This document shows, one piece after another, positions 26,049 to 39,766 of a DNA stretch of 64,000 bases. Numbering within the stretch: the stretch's first letter is position 1; each line of letters begins with the position of its first letter. A program made the position numbers and the translations under genes. The notes under the pieces are model-generated. The model made no database searches. It was not told the DNA's origin and saw only the letters and a list, made by a program, of their open reading frames with translations. The stretch spans positions 47,020,401 through 47,084,400 of the forward strand of contig CM049317.1 in NCBI GenBank assembly GCA_026874595.1, written 5' to 3'. The stretch is from Sipunculus nudus. Lineage: Eukaryota > Annelida > Sipuncula > Golfingiida > Sipunculidae.

Positions 26049-26560
26049 TTGGTTTTCCTCATACAGACCGATAAGGGAAGTTTTTTTTGTAGGAAAATAC
26101 ATTTTTTAAAAATTTTCTCAGGAATTAACTATGATGTTGGGTCAAAGAGTGAATCAAAACCTAGATTTTCATATTTTATTGCCACGCGTTCGGTGTGCAT
26201 TCTTATTTTTAATACACTGAGCTTGGCTGCCATTGATGAAAACCTGTTTATGACATTATCTTTTCAACAAACCATGGAATTTTGTCAAAACGACACCAAT
26301 TCCGGCAACATATTTATGTTCATGCACTATGAAGAACAATTCTTAATTTGCAATAAAAGGGCCGCAATCGACGAGAAACAGCTTGTTCCAGTAATTAGAG
26401 AACTTACTCTGATATCCTGCAAAGCATGATGTATAAACCTAGGTTTTCATAGTCAAAGACCGACAAAATGTCATTTCTAGGCGCGTTCTGTGTATATTTT
26501 TATTATGCAAATAAGGCCCATCATTGAAGATAAGCCTCTTTCTGTAAATATGTGAGTGAA
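26049..26560 (+). repeat. Possible two-unit diverged repeat of about 280 bp
   Basis: AACCTAGATTTTCATA at about 26158, followed by a GCGTTCGGTGTGCATTC phrase, is echoed by AACCTAGGTTTTCATA at about 26437, followed by GCGCGTTCTGTGTATAT. Words such as GCAATCGACGAGAAACAGC and GCCATTGATGAAAACCTG also pair. A 126-codon ORF (26049-26429) lies across it with no family motif, and the repeat structure makes coding less likely. Confidence 0.35.
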
Positions 26561-29500
26561 AGCCAAGAAATTATATGACGTATCTAGCCCAGGGTTTTAT
26601 TCGTTCAAAAATATCACGGGAGAAATTGATCGGTGTTAAGTTTATGACCACACCTCATGTTGTATTCGAAGCCGCCCGACTCTACTTCTTTCAGCGCGAC
26701 GACTAAGGTCAATGTTTCTTAACGACAGTTATTTTCGTTTTCCACTCTGATACCATCCAGAGATCTTGAGTATTCGCATATTGATTAATCATACATGTAA
26801 TCAGTATATACAGTTCTTAGGACCTAAAGAATTTTGAAAATATATTAACGTATTGCGTTCTCCTTCTTGGTTTCGGGTTTTGATTTTATATGCTATAAAA
26901 AATGAAAACTGCGTCTCATTTAATATTTTTCGAAAGAGCTTGCCGCTAAAATTTAACACACCGAAAATCAAGCCCCAGCTTAGGATATCAGATAACAGAA
27001 AACGTGCATTAGCTACATTACTGCCTCTTTTGTCCCAAAGGAGTAAACTCAGTTCGCAATAAACGAGGTACATTAAGATCCGTAAAGTATCATGACAAGT
27101 AATTACTTTAATTTTTGTATAAGTTATCCTGGTATATATTATCTAACATGATATTTCTGTGATCTTGAAATGTATAACAGTTAAATAACCATACAACAAT
27201 CTTACTGGTTTAGTAACTCGAGTATCCATTTTATTTATAAACATAATTATCCATGTCTTGTTTACATCAACACGTTTAAAAATACATAACAGGTTATTGT
27301 AACGGGAAAAATTTTTCTGAAGTATTTGACAGTAAAAAATCCAAGATGCCTTCAGTAGTCCGGCAGTTAAGTGCAGAATTCTTCAGATGGTGATACAAGC
27401 GCCATATTTTGTATGTGTATTCCCCAGGGCCTTCCTATTACATAAAAAAAAACGATAGCTTACACAAATTTCAAGATGGAGGCTATATTTCAAGATGGGC
27501 GCCATTGACCGCTATGAGATCAGGCTTTTTGGCACAAAACAAGACTCATAAGTCCGATTTTAATGACTTTTTACATCGATTCCTAGGATTTAGAGCATGC
27601 TGAATCCAATTCCAACCAAACGAAAGTTCAAGCATGTCTGCTTTTAACCGTTTCGTTATATTTAACGTATAAATGTTGACTTTTAAGTCCCATTATACCT
27701 TCTTCAGTTTGCTTCGTTGTTCGCTTAATATTTCAATTGTTGGTTGAATATCATTTCTTTGATAATAGATGCATCCTGCTATCAGTTGAGAATTTGGGCA
27801 TGGTCCAAAGAAAGCATTATTCCGCTTTAAACTTTATCGAAACAGGTGTCCTTGCCATCAAAATCTCTCTCCGCCAATAGATTTTCTCTTGGACGCTCTC
27901 CTCTGAGTACTAACGTGTCCATCAAATCGCCCTTATTTCTCCCAGGTTCTCGAAACCGTGCTGCCATTTTGTATACATGCTAAATCACAGATGTACGTTA
28001 CAGGTCGGATGTCGTAGTAATGGGTATAACGCTGGTTATTTAGAAGAATTTAACTGAATAAAGTATAGAAATACTCACATGATTTCTACTGAAACTTATT
28101 TAAATCAATCTTATCTTATAAAGTGTCTATTGAATCTCATATTGTTATTACAACAACAAATCATCTGTTGTGCCATCCGTAGTTTACATAAAAAATGCGC
28201 ATGCAAATTATAAAGCAGCCACAAGACGTTTTATTTTTAAGTGTTTTTAGATTCCGTCTTTGCAAGCATAGACTCTTTTACACTAAAGGTTAAATAATTT
28301 TTTTTCACTTTGGAGTTAACATGAAGGTCTAATAGAGCATATTTTATTTCATTTCTATATAGGATATGCAACTGAGCTAAAATTACCGTATCCTCTATAG
28401 TTTTAACAAATATATATACCCTGCATTTCATAATGCATTTAATATCATCCGCTTAATCGTATTATTTTTTCTCTTCACAGCTCTACCTATCACCCAATTT
28501 GGTCTTTACCTGTAATATTCAAAAACGGCTCAAGTATATGGTAATAAATCTGCATCCATACTTGTTTTGTTGAACTTTAAAACGTTTTATAGCATTTAAC
28601 GTTTATTTAAAATGACCAACAGAAATATGTCCTACTCTTTTTTCTGACTCTGTTAATCCTGATAAGGAATAGAATTAGTATGAAAAGTTATTCAACTTTA
28701 CTGAGTTCAAGAAATAAAAAAATCTGTATTTTTCATAGCTCACAATTGCTCACAATAGTTTAAATCGTCGGATTACTAACATTTGGTTTGACATGCACAA
28801 TGAAAATAAATACTACATTTTTGTCACTTCTTTCATTGTTAATGGGCTTTGGGAATGAAAAAGGAACCTGCGTTCAGCTCATATAAAATATAACAAGTTC
28901 CAGTCTGGATCTTTTGTATCTCTAGGCGAATGCGGGATACCCCAGAATTAATCTTTAATTACACTGTCTGTTAATTATAACTCCTTGTTTTTCATGACAC
29001 CTGTATGAAACAAGAAAAGTATGACATTTATTATTTTTATCCTGTTGAAAAAATGAGTTTTTATGTATGTACAGGAGAGGACTCCTGTTTAATAAAAATA
29101 TGAAGAAACTATTCACTTCAACGGAAATTTTATTCTGAATCAAAATTCTTCACTCATCATGTTTAATTTTCCAGCTCTTTTATTTTCAATCAACATCTTT
29201 CAGCTCATCTCATTAAGTGAATACACCATGGGAGTATTCATTGAAAATGTACCATGGTAACTTATATTGGGAAAATTCTAGTTCAGACAAATTAATAAAA
29301 CACATTTAAACAGATAATTAGAACGGAGATTAAAAATAATGAGCAGCAAATAAAAGATTATTATAAAAGAGCTATTTATAAGATTTTTTTAAACTTAACT
29401 CCCAAAGGAAGATTCCTCTTATTAAATAGGATCATCTTAATAGTTATTGTTTGAGTACTGCAGCAGTTGTACTGGCTTACATAAACACAGGGTCAACATT

Positions 29501-29629
29501 TCAAGGGGCCTTCATATCAAAAGCCTGTGTTTTTTATGATTTTTATGTTTTAACTTGCCTAAAGAAACCTGAATTGGTGTACTTCCTTTTTTCTGCTTTG
29601 AACTTATTATATTAAGTTATTAAAACACA
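26561..29629. other. Unassigned AT-rich stretch
   Basis: No gene or known repeat recognised. TTTCAAGATGG is repeated at 27470 and 27489. Several 60-90 codon ORFs occur on both strands, including overlapping antisense ones at 26801-27073, without motif support. Confidence 0.45.
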
Positions 29630-29654
29630 CAAACACACACACACATATATATAC
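29630..29654 (+). repeat. (CA)n-(TA)n microsatellite
   Basis: Short CACACA run followed by TATATATA. Confidence 0.85.
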
Positions 29655-32600
29655 GAAATATGAATAAAATAGGACAATGAATGGTGTGTTCAAAGTTTGC
29701 TGTACGTTTGCTAAGATATTTGAACTTGGTTTCTCTCTATCTAAGAGTAATAATGAATGACCAGTGAAACAGACATGGGATTGAAAAGATTTTTAATTTG
29801 ACCATCAATATTTGAAGTTTATTCATTTAACAATTTAATAAAAAAAATATGATCAAGATGATAATGAGGTAGATTTGGTCAAATGAAAATTACTGTTATT
29901 AAAAAAGAATAAAAAATATAGAATATTAAAAATTCTAACTGTAAATATCGCCAACTTGAGGCAAAAAATGCATTGTTCTGATGAGCCTATGAAAACCGGA
30001 AACTACAGGCCCTGCTGACCTGTAACTGTTCAAATAAACATGCATATGATGTAACATACAATAAGAAGGTGACATAATTGGTGCAAAAGTTACCCTTAGT
30101 TAAATCTATAAGTCCCATAGAGTAAGAATTTCTATTCTGTAGCGGGTTTTCTGTCAAAAATAGATCTTATGACATTCTTTAATAAAAACATTCATGTCAG
30201 TAGATTCTTTATATTTCTTGTCATTGTTAATATAAATGTTCCTAGTGTCAAATTGTTTTACAACGGTTAAGGCCAACTACGAAAAACTTGCCTGACACAC
30301 AGCATAAAATACCGAGGGGGCGTCCAGGCGCGTCAAACATAGTGAAGCGTAGAACATTTGATACCCTGTACTTTCCTTTTTGCATGATGTCATTCCCAGT
30401 ACAGTATATCTCATTAATGTCCAAGTAAGTTTTCAACTGTCCTAAGTTCATGCATTTAATGCAAGTATCTTGTTATATCTGTTTTTGCATTTTACATAAA
30501 TAGGAACTACTCAATCCCGAAGCTGGATCATAAAATATCAATGAGCATTTAACACTCGAAACATATTATAATCTCATGGTATACAGTATTATAGCGGTCA
30601 CGTTTACAAGGAATATAAACCGACTGACAGACTGATTTACATATAGGTCAACGGATATACAAACCGGTGTAAGGGTCCTTATCACCCCCTACTTAAAATT
30701 GCCCCTTTTACAGATTAAGTATGACTATTATACTTGCAAAGCACAAAGGGAGGGACAATGGCGCCAATTGAGGAACTCTGTTTCTCTTCCATTGGTAAGT
30801 AACGCCTCTGATATTTACCATAATGGCTAAAATATGCATCATAGAACTTTGAACCTGGCATGATTGGAATCTCAATACATCAAACCTCCCAAATGATATA
30901 AAGATCATTGTCATCGAAATTCATATCAGAAGGGGGAAATTGGTGGCCACCTTTAAAAACATAGCGGCCATATCGGTTTTTTAACGGCTTTTTTTTCCTT
31001 GTATAAGGCTTTTGAACGAGCAAACATGCAAAATTTGGTGCTTGTATCACCGACTGATGTTCCGGCCATATTTGCACTTATCTGCTGGACCATCATCACG
31101 TGCTAATGTGCCATCGTGAGGTTTTCATTATAAAATATCAAAACCAATAATTTCTGTTATAGACTTTTTTATGTTCATGAATTGTTCATGTTGTGTTATG
31201 CCAGACTATGGCTGTGAGAACCTGGGATATCATATTATGTTCGACAAATTATATATTGGATGTTTATTTAGAATATTTCGAAAAAAGACTTCATCGAAGT
31301 TGCCTTAATTTGCATATAAAATGTCTTAATGTAAAATGATCGTCTGTAAATGTGATAATCTATTGCTTTTGGCTATAAAGTTCTGGTTTAAACAATATCT
31401 TGGATCTAACAACATGGCTATTTCTTACATTACTGAAGAATAAAAAAGTACTTCTAGTCAATGGTAGGCCTGATTTATACAAATAAAAAATAATGAAATT
31501 TGGAATTATATTCATGTATGAACATGCAAACCTAAGCCAAAATATAACTATTGATAAATTGTTATTGAAATATTGAAGAAATAGTTAAAAATAGCGCCGA
31601 AACATGTACATCACAAATGTGGTCAAGATAATGAAGAAGACAAGAAATTCAAAATGTATCAGAACATCCAACAGCAAATGTCTCTTGCATGACAGACGGT
31701 TCTGTATGGTTCGGAAGAATTAACATCATAACATATGAAAAAGTAATTCAACGGCAAAAGGCAGATGAGTATGAAAATGAAATCTTATAATAGCGATGGA
31801 AAATAAAAATAAAAGTATGTAGAAAGGATCAAATGACAAAGATAACTCCCCAACCCACTCCCCATTAGCTTTCCTGACAGCAATATTGTTGACGACTTAA
31901 TTTTCCGAAGGTCTTTTTCCCATTATTTATATAGCTATGATCAGTATCTGTTAATGCTATAATCAGACAGCACTCTAATCGTTAGGAAGCACGTCTTGGA
32001 TCTAGACTGATAGGTGATATAGCGTTAGACGTCATCGTCTTATTTTTATCTTTTCATCGATCCTGGACAGCAGCCAGCTCTTAACGACAACAATAAAAAC
32101 AATATACATTACACCGTGCGAATTATCCCAATCCACTTTGTGCTGACAGTGCACCGGAGGTCGATATTAACTTAAAAATAGACGTAGCCATAGTTTCATT
32201 GAGTCAATTCATCTATATGATACACGTTTTTCTTTTAGACAAATAACTATGGTAAACAAACACCACACCTCGAAATTTGAGCTGTTTCTGTGAGCATGCT
32301 GTACTTAATGCTACAACTTGCAACCTCCCAACACTCAGGAAACTGCACATGCTAGCCGTCCCAAATCATTATTTACATACACGATCTGTTTTTAATACAT
32401 AAGAAATGTGTAGATAGTCTTTTCGCATAATTTTATTGCTAAACAAACTGAATCATTTCATTATGTAGGTTATGTTTTACCCGTGTCTTTTATTGGTCTG
32501 TCTGTACGCAGAAGAATAAACTATTGAATCGATTTCTACACTGAACCGATCTAGAGAGACGAGGCATAGGTCAGCGGACACACCATTAAATCAGGTGAGA

Positions 32601-32904
32601 AGACTTGACGGACAAAGGTGGATACTTATCTGGCCTTGGCGGAGGTATGCGCTCTACTGACCGTCATTCTTTTTTATGACACATCTCAACAGAAGACATT
32701 TCCGAACGATTTCCAATTATTTAATCATAGGAACAGTATGGCTAAATAAAACTGTTACAGAGACAGACCTTCATTATCATTATTTTTAGACAACCGCCTC
32801 AATTTTAAAATGATAGCTTAAATAAGTATAAGTACATTTGCAGAATTCTGTTCCGGTTTCGGACTTCATGACAGGAGAGTTTCACAAGCTTCCTCTCATA
32901 TCCT
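29655..32904. other. Unassigned AT-rich stretch
   Basis: No gene recognised. The only less AT-rich patch is 30690-31080, which has GGCGCC and GTGGCCACC words and two minus ORFs (30708-30914, 30880-31077) without motifs. Confidence 0.45.
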
Positions 32905-33147
32905 GGTGTTAACTAGGCCTGGTGACTCCTGCACCTGCGAGCCCAAGGTGTATTATAGTCCCCTTTGCTTGGTCATACTACCAAGGAACCCCTTAAAGGT
33001 GTACTCGTTTGTGAATGAAACACGGCAGTTGGGCACGCCTTCCCATTAAGCCTGCAGACCGTGATAAATTTCACCGCCTCGGCTGAGATTTGAACCCACT
33101 TTCTTACGGCTTTGAGTCCTGTGCTCTACTCACGAGCCACAGAAGCC
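32905..33147 (-). mobile_element. tRNA-derived SINE, copy A (minus)
   Basis: Read on the minus strand, the head (33147-33081) starts GGCTTCTGTGGCTCGTGAG and continues to TAGAGCACAGGACTC, which carries an RNA polymerase III A-box-like TGGCTCGTGAGTAGAGC. It ends GTGGGTTCAAATCTCAGCC with a B box (GGTTCAAATC). The first GGCT and final AGCC can pair as an acceptor stem. The body then shares a long ordered series of words with 56531-56805: TCTGCAGGCTTAATGGG, CGTGTTTCANTCACAAACGA, GGGGTTCCT, TATGACC, ACACC and GCCTRGTT. Two copies in opposite orientation, far apart, with the same head-body junction define a family. No intact tRNA fold is expected; the anticodon stem does not pair well. Confidence 0.85.
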
Positions 33148-34087
33148 AGTTACAGAGACATATAATTATTCACGCTGCCACCTTTTTAATAACCAACTAT
33201 AGCCCCATCATTTTGCGTGTTGTTATGCTTTTTTGGTTGAAAACAAATTAAGGGTCCATTTACGGTCTTCTTTGGTAACTGGTTGAAACTAATATATAAT
33301 GATAGCAATGAAATAAACGATTTTCGCATTACTTTTTTCCCAGGAAAATGTATCAATGTGTTTCTCTGGTCTGATTTTTTTTCTGTGCACGTGGTTAACC
33401 TCGAGTCCCTGCGTTGTGCCAGATTTATGGTTTAGAATTTATGTTAGAAAATTTTATTTTTGCTTGCAAAAGAAGCCACCTGCATCATTATCTTAGAGTC
33501 CTTTCATTCTCAATAACACAGACGTGTGAGACCACGTGTGAAAACGTGTGAAAAATAATAACGCCATATAATTATAATGTCATGTAATTAATGTCTGTAC
33601 ATAATATTTATAGACCAAATATAAACCGAGAGACGCAATTTCTGAGCCAATGCAGCCATACGTATAAGTCAGCCCCACACAGAAAATAGCGACGTGAGAA
33701 TTCCAATAATTTACACAAACTACGAACATAGAGAGAAGATATCATATCTAATTTGTATGCAAAAGTATATACTGTGGCACCGACCCAATTATACCTGTAA
33801 TGCTTATATCATGATTAATATTGTTATAATAAATATTACGATACCTGTCAACTGCTAACATAACTTAGAACGTGCGCGAATTATTCGATAAAATAATAAA
33901 CCGGTCAAGTTCCTGAGACCAAGGTACACACCCACCTGTTCACCACAGATAATCAAACTGTCACAAATCATACAAGGGCTATATAACATTAATATAACAT
34001 ATAATAATCCTCTCTGTTAAAAGGCAAATAATACCTCAATAGAACTCATATAAAAAAAACACACTTTACGTAAGCTTTCTGTCTGTT
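33148..34087. other. Unassigned AT-rich stretch
   Basis: Nothing recognised. Confidence 0.5.
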
Positions 34088-34154
34088 TGTCTATCTATCT
34101 ATCTTATCTAATCTAATTTAATATAATCTAATTTAGATCAATCTCTCGCTCTCT

Positions 34155-34230
<76 letters not shown>

Positions 34231-34258
34231 TACACACACATATATATATATATATATG
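34088..34258 (+). repeat. (CTAT)n, (CT)n, (CA)n, (TA)n compound microsatellite
   Basis: CTAT repeats near 34090, a long CT run (about 34150-34209), then CACACA (34210-34239) and TATATA (34242-34257). Confidence 0.95.
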
Positions 34259-34515
34259 AGAGTCGGGCCAGAACCAGTTATCTGTCATGCGTGTCAGACG
34301 TGTTGTTCTAAATTCATGACTGGTCTCAATCTGCTTTTTATACCATATATTTTATGGGGCCTTGTACTGCGTGGGAAGAAGTCCAGTGTGACAGATTTAG
34401 TGAGCAGAGATTTCTCACAATATGCTTAATTTCGTGTTTTTCCCACTGTATCTTATTTCTCATGCTGGATGACGTGCCTCGTTTAGGGCCTGATACAGAA
34501 TTTTAGGGGAAAGGC
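34259..34515. other. Unassigned stretch
   Basis: Nothing recognised between the compound microsatellite and the G tract. Confidence 0.4.
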
Positions 34516-34769
34516 GGGGGGGGGGGGGGTAAGCACCCTTGTACAGGTAAACAAGTGTGGCGGGAGTGGTAGTAGACCTTATACATAATGCTGAAGTATA
34601 GGAAAAAAAAAACCAAAGATGCTAATTTTTTTTTCTATTTTCCAGGTGTTCTGGTCGAAAAAAGAGAGGGCGGGCCCAATGTCGCCCCCCCCCCCCCCCA
34701 ACATCCGCCGCTTTCAAATTCAGCGTGAGCACCAGTGGCGTAGACAGGTCTTCAGACCTGGGGAGGATG

Positions 34770-34842
<73 letters not shown>
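34516..34842. repeat. G/C tracts, CAGTGGCGTAG-type motif and (AT)n
   Basis: A 14-base G run (34516-34529) and a 15-base C run (34685-34699) flank a GC-rich patch. CACCAGTGGCGTAGACAGG starts near 34729 and leads through CTGGGGAGGATGATC into a run of more than 30 AT dinucleotides (34772-34842). CAGTGGCGTAG is a common terminal motif of invertebrate hAT-like DNA transposons, so this may be one eroded end. The ORFs reported across it are driven by the AT run. Confidence 0.55.
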
Positions 34843-34845
<3 letters not shown>

Positions 34846-35483
34846 TATATGCGTGTGTTCGTATGTATATATTTAAATGTGTGGGTGTTTGTGTACACGA
34901 GAATTTCATCGTATAATATATAGTGATAAAAAAATCGAAAGGGTACATTATAGAATGTTTACCTCGTGCATTTATAACTCTCAGTCTATCACTCTACTTT
35001 CAACAATAAACAAATTGTCCTGCACATTATTTCATGACAGTAATATTTTGTATTTTGTTTCTGATTAAATTATAACAATGAGAATCAATAATCATAAGAT
35101 CAGGTATCTAGATATCATCTAGATCATGACAGTATACACTGCTACTTAATTTAGAACAAAAGTAGTATCATGTATATTTCTTTAAGTATTTAAGTCTAGA
35201 AGAAGTGATTTTGTTAATGAACAAATAAATGGATCCACAACCTAATGATTAAACCAATAAATAGATAAAGGATAAATCACCCGAAATAAAAATGAACGCT
35301 TTAAGCGCTAGATGTCGCAGAAGTCACCTAGTAAAAAAAAAATGCCCGAATGTTTGGCGCCTCCTCTCGCTTCTGTTTGCGAAATTTAAACGCAGTTGGT
35401 CAGTGATACAGTATGAATATATAACATGAGGCTTTGATACCCTTTTCTTTAAGAAAAGAGGGTTGCTTTTATTTTCCATTTTA
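34843..35483. other. Unassigned AT-rich stretch
   Basis: Nothing recognised. Confidence 0.5.
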
Positions 35484-35801
35484 GGCAAAAAAAAATTGAA
35501 AAGGTATTGTTCTCAGGCACTTTTTTTCAGAAATCACTGCGGGCGGGCGGTATTTTGTTTTTGACTTTTTTTGTGTTTCGATAAAATTGTTATAGGATCA
35601 GGGTAAAGATTGAAAATAACAGGGTTGTTTTTGCTAAACGGGTAAAAGCACTATATAACAAAGGAAATCGTAATAAAATTATATTATTTTATCTTCACGA
35701 AAGAAGGAAATCAAAATAAAAATGTTTGAAACAGGGGGTTAAAATTTACGCGGGCGGTGCCTGAGAACCATACCTTTTATTTTATTTTTTTTTTTTTTGC
35801 C
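35484..35801 (+). mobile_element. Harbinger-like MITE, copy 2
   Basis: About 318 bp. The left end GGCAAAAAAAAATTG runs into AAGGTATTGTTCTCAGGCAC; the right end GTGCCTGAGAACCATACCTT runs into a T-rich stretch and GCC. The 3-bp flanks are TTA (35481-35483) and TTA (35802-35804), an exact target duplication of TWA type. Interior words are shared with the other copies: GCGGGCGGGCGGTATTT, GTAAAAGCACTA and GCGGGCGGTGCC. GGC...GCC ends and a TWA duplication are typical of PIF/Harbinger elements; class assignment is inference from these signatures. No transposase is present. Confidence 0.9.
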
Positions 35802-35804
35802 TTA

Positions 35805-37731
35805 AAGGTAAACTTTCGGAAGAATGCTATACTTCTTACGCTGATACTCTGCCGTTAGATTCAGTAATTTACTACAGGGGGCAGAACTTGCCTAAAAGAA
35901 GTAGAAACTTGCAGGAATGACTTTATAACTCATCATTAGCCAAAATGGCCTGGATTTATAAAGAAATCCCTACAAGTGTATTTTATTGTCAAGTACATGC
36001 AGCAGTTTCATCCACTTTTTTGAAGCCAGGACACATATTTTCTCAGCAATTTCTATAAATGTCAATGTCTGCCCTTTACGGCCACAGTATATGATAAAAA
36101 TCATGCCGAGCCAAACATTTGATAAAAATAAAGTTTCATTCATTCTAATGTGCTCAACATTTACTATATTACAGGGAAAATAATTAATTTTGATGATCCT
36201 AAGTTTTCTTCATAAAAAAGGGTATCAAATTTTTAGGAATGGTTTCCTCTTTGGTCATTCTATGTGAAATCAACAAATACCTCCTGAATGACCCTCTCTG
36301 ATTTGCCTAATACTTCATGTTGATACTTTTAATTTTCCCAATAGCAAATCTGCCAAATTTTAAGCCATGTATCTGCAAAAATGTTGTAAATTTGGAGACT
36401 TTAACCTAACAAATGGGCAAAGCCCTTATTTCCTGCATAACAATTTTGCTAAATGTTAGAAGTTTCCGTAAGTTATTAATTTTCTAACTATCCATTCTAA
36501 ATGCATGAAGCCTGTTCGGGTTGTTCTACACAATTATATGTCTTCTACTTCTAAGACTGATCGAAAATTATCGAATATTTACAAAGTGATACCCTGGTAA
36601 AAATAATGTAAAAAAAAAATAAATCCCAGCCTCTCTGACCCACTGTTTCTGACCCAAACTAAATATTACAAATTACATGTTACTAGTGCTTAGGCGTTTA
36701 CTTAGCAACATATATGAAAGCAGTCAAATTGTTTTATATATAAGACATTACAACTGAGATTTACATAACTGATATATACATACATACATTTATAAACTTT
36801 CCAGATTTCTAATTTTGAAGCTGAGCTTTCACAACTGAACATTTATGATAGATCTTCAATCTTTTTTCCTCTTAGAGTTCCTTACATTTCTTATGAAAAC
36901 GTCTGAAGAGCTTTTCTATATGTTTACTGATAAAAACTTAAAGAAAACATTAAAGCTGTCTACTTTATTTTATGACACGAATGCCTGTTTGCAATGATTC
37001 TATTTGGATGATTCTATATAATATATAGTTTTAAATGAGTTATAGTTAAAAGTATTCTGGCAAGGGATTTCTCTGGGTTTATCTCTCCTTTTTAAAAATT
37101 TCCCTTTATACATTTTGTCTATATACATAACTATGTCTGTTAGTTCAAGAATTGTTTGGTATCCTATATAAGCAATACACAATTTATAAACTATGTCTAC
37201 ACTGACCTCTCATATTGAAACGATTTTGAAGATATTATTATCCTTCAATAAAATTTAAAAATCTTGAAATATAAAATTTATTTAGCCTATTCAATCAACA
37301 AACTAGGGAACCTAAGGAAAAGAATGATGTATAGATTATAAAGATACCATGAATTAATTTTTTTGTAATGAAATTTTAATCATTTTTTGCTGGTTACCGT
37401 GCTTTTGGCATAATTAATTAAACATATTAATTCATATGATAAACAGATTATCATTAAGCTATAGAGCTATGGAGGTCCTAGTCTACATATTAAATTGTAT
37501 ACTAAACGATAATTGTAATTACGGTCAGACTGTAAATGAATATCATGAGTGTATCTCCTTTGCAGATACAAAATATACGGAAACCTGTGGTGAAACTCTG
37601 AATAACGAATTAAACGATCCTTGAATGTTTGACGACGCGAGACAATTGTTATTTCTAACACCTCAAAAGGTTCGTTATAAATATTATTACTAATAACTGG
37701 CATGAATTGCAAAATTACTATAGTTTTGCTT
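35805..37731. other. Unassigned AT-rich stretch
   Basis: No gene or repeat recognised. The 107-codon minus ORF at 37467-37790 starts in C/G homopolymers and is an artefact. Confidence 0.45.
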
Positions 37732-37814
37732 CCCCCCCCCCCCCATAGAAACCTGGAGGGATGATTGTACACCACCCCCCCCCCCCCCACCTAAAATTCG
37801 GAGGGGGGGGGGGG
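37732..37814. repeat. Poly-C/poly-C/poly-G cluster
   Basis: C runs at 37732-37744 and 37775-37788 and a G run at 37803-37814. The second C run and the G run can pair into a GC hairpin around CACCTAAAATTCGGA. Confidence 0.9.
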
Positions 37815-39766
37815 TATATATACCATTAGTAAATTAATTCGCATTCCGACAGGAATTTTTACTTTTGAAGGCTGTATTTATAAAGCATTCTAAATGAATG
37901 ATTAGTTTCATTATTATTATTCCCCTTTTCCAGAAAGACAGATTGGCATCACAAACCGCATTACATATTCCTGTACAGGTCACGTTTTATAAGCTATTCA
38001 TTCCAATCTCAGGGTACTTTCTTAAAATTTCATATGCAGATAAAATGGAAGTTGATTGAAAACATATAAAGGAATATTTAAAAAAACCACATTTAAACAT
38101 GTTACTCATTTAGATAAAAAATATTTTTATTATTTCCTTCAATGAGATTTGTGCCTGGGTGAAATTTGGCAAATTATACGGAATTATATTAGTAATAATA
38201 ATAATAATGACAAACATGTCGGGACTGTATAATTGCACGGGTATAGCCAGTACATTTCATCACAAGTCACCTCACGTACACACCTATATGCATGACACAC
38301 TTGTCTGACCTGCTGTTTTCATTCAGGTTGTGCACATGCCAAAACTGAAATAGTTGTACCATGGCTGTGTCATCACCTCCGATATGTTTAGCCAAGTCCA
38401 TACATTGCGCCATCTAATAATAGTGAGTCAAAATACAAACATGTATAGTCGTGTTGAAATCGCAAGCCTTTGATGCCCATGTACAAATTAGAAGATGGTC
38501 ACTTTTTGTTATCCAAAGTTGAACAAGGTTAACACCGTTTCGTGGGGCCGTTGAGATCACCAAGATTTCCCATAGCGGACTACATTGTCTAGTGCTTCAG
38601 TACGAAATGTCTTACATTAATCATTAATTTATCCCTGCAATGAAAATATTTGTTTCAAATACTGTGTCAATCTTACATCATCTTTCATTCACTTCACGTC
38701 GGGCGCAATATTTACCAGGTGAGAACTCAACAGACAACCGGAAAAAAACACAAACAGTCGGCGCTACAATCAGTCCTTACTGCTGAGCGAACCTGACCGA
38801 GCCCGGTGAATGTTTACATGCGAGAGAATGCGACAAGTTATGTCACTGACCTCTGGTGCCGATATACAAAAAGTCGAGCAGACGGTGTCCAGTCCAGAGG
38901 TGGTACCGGCCACAACGTGAATCCTTGTACTCCCCAAGATCTTTAGGAAGCACAATACACGGCCGTCAGCTGGTGCCGAGAAACTGGAGCGGAACCTCGC
39001 GTCATCCTATCAAGTATGCGTGTACTTAGGCCTGCGGTTAAAAAAAAAGATGTTGTTTTTTCTCCTTTACCGAGTCTTGTGCGCCTGCTTATGGGACGGC
39101 GCTCGATGTAGGTCGGCCATTCACCGCGTGCCGACAAAATATAAACCGCAACCATTGAGCATTTCATTGAACGAGATAGGGGCTCAGTGTTTGGCTCGAA
39201 ATCCATTATTCGGCTGTTAGGTTTTTTAAGCCGCTGCCGATTTGTTGTCAAGGTTTGCTTACGTAAATGGTGGCGCCATGCGGTTTAGTAGCTTTCTGGC
39301 GATTATACCCGGGAGCTTGAGTCCAGAACGAGGCGACTTAGACAATTTGGTTTCCTGAATGTGGCCATTTAACCCAAATATAACCCAACCGCCATACTGA
39401 GACGCTCTCCCGGTGTCTGGCGTTTTTATCTGTGTCATGTTTTTATTTTGATCCAAGGTCATTCCGAATCCAGGTTGAGCACTTGCCAGATGGGCCAATG
39501 CTAGTAGTTGTATGTTATATATGTGGCGCCGGCCCGCATAACACGGCTAACAAACCAACCATATTTTTATGGTGACTCATGGGTACAATTGACATCTTTT
39601 TCGATAGTGCTGTAAATTACCCAACGGTATTTTTTTAACTAAATCTCCACGGGGCTGCATGTTAAACGGCAGAAGTCTGAGAAAGTTATAGGCCTAAACG
39701 AACCAGTTTTATTTAAGACGACCGAATTATACAGAAAGGGTTTGATATACCCAAACTTCATTCTTT
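37815..39766. other. Unassigned; GC-richer patch at 38690-39560
   Basis: 38690-39560 is unique, CpG-rich relative to its surroundings, and holds three end-to-end minus ORFs (39259-39498, 38943-39251, 38770-38955) with no recognisable product. It could be a promoter or untranslated first exon on the minus strand. The possible donor AGAG-GTCAGT near 38850 is weak. The rest is AT-rich. Confidence 0.3.

Noticed and set aside
34619-34948. Overlapping ORFs around 34.7-34.9 kb
   Set aside because: Mostly poly-Ile/Tyr from (AT)n, preceded by poly-Pro from a C run.
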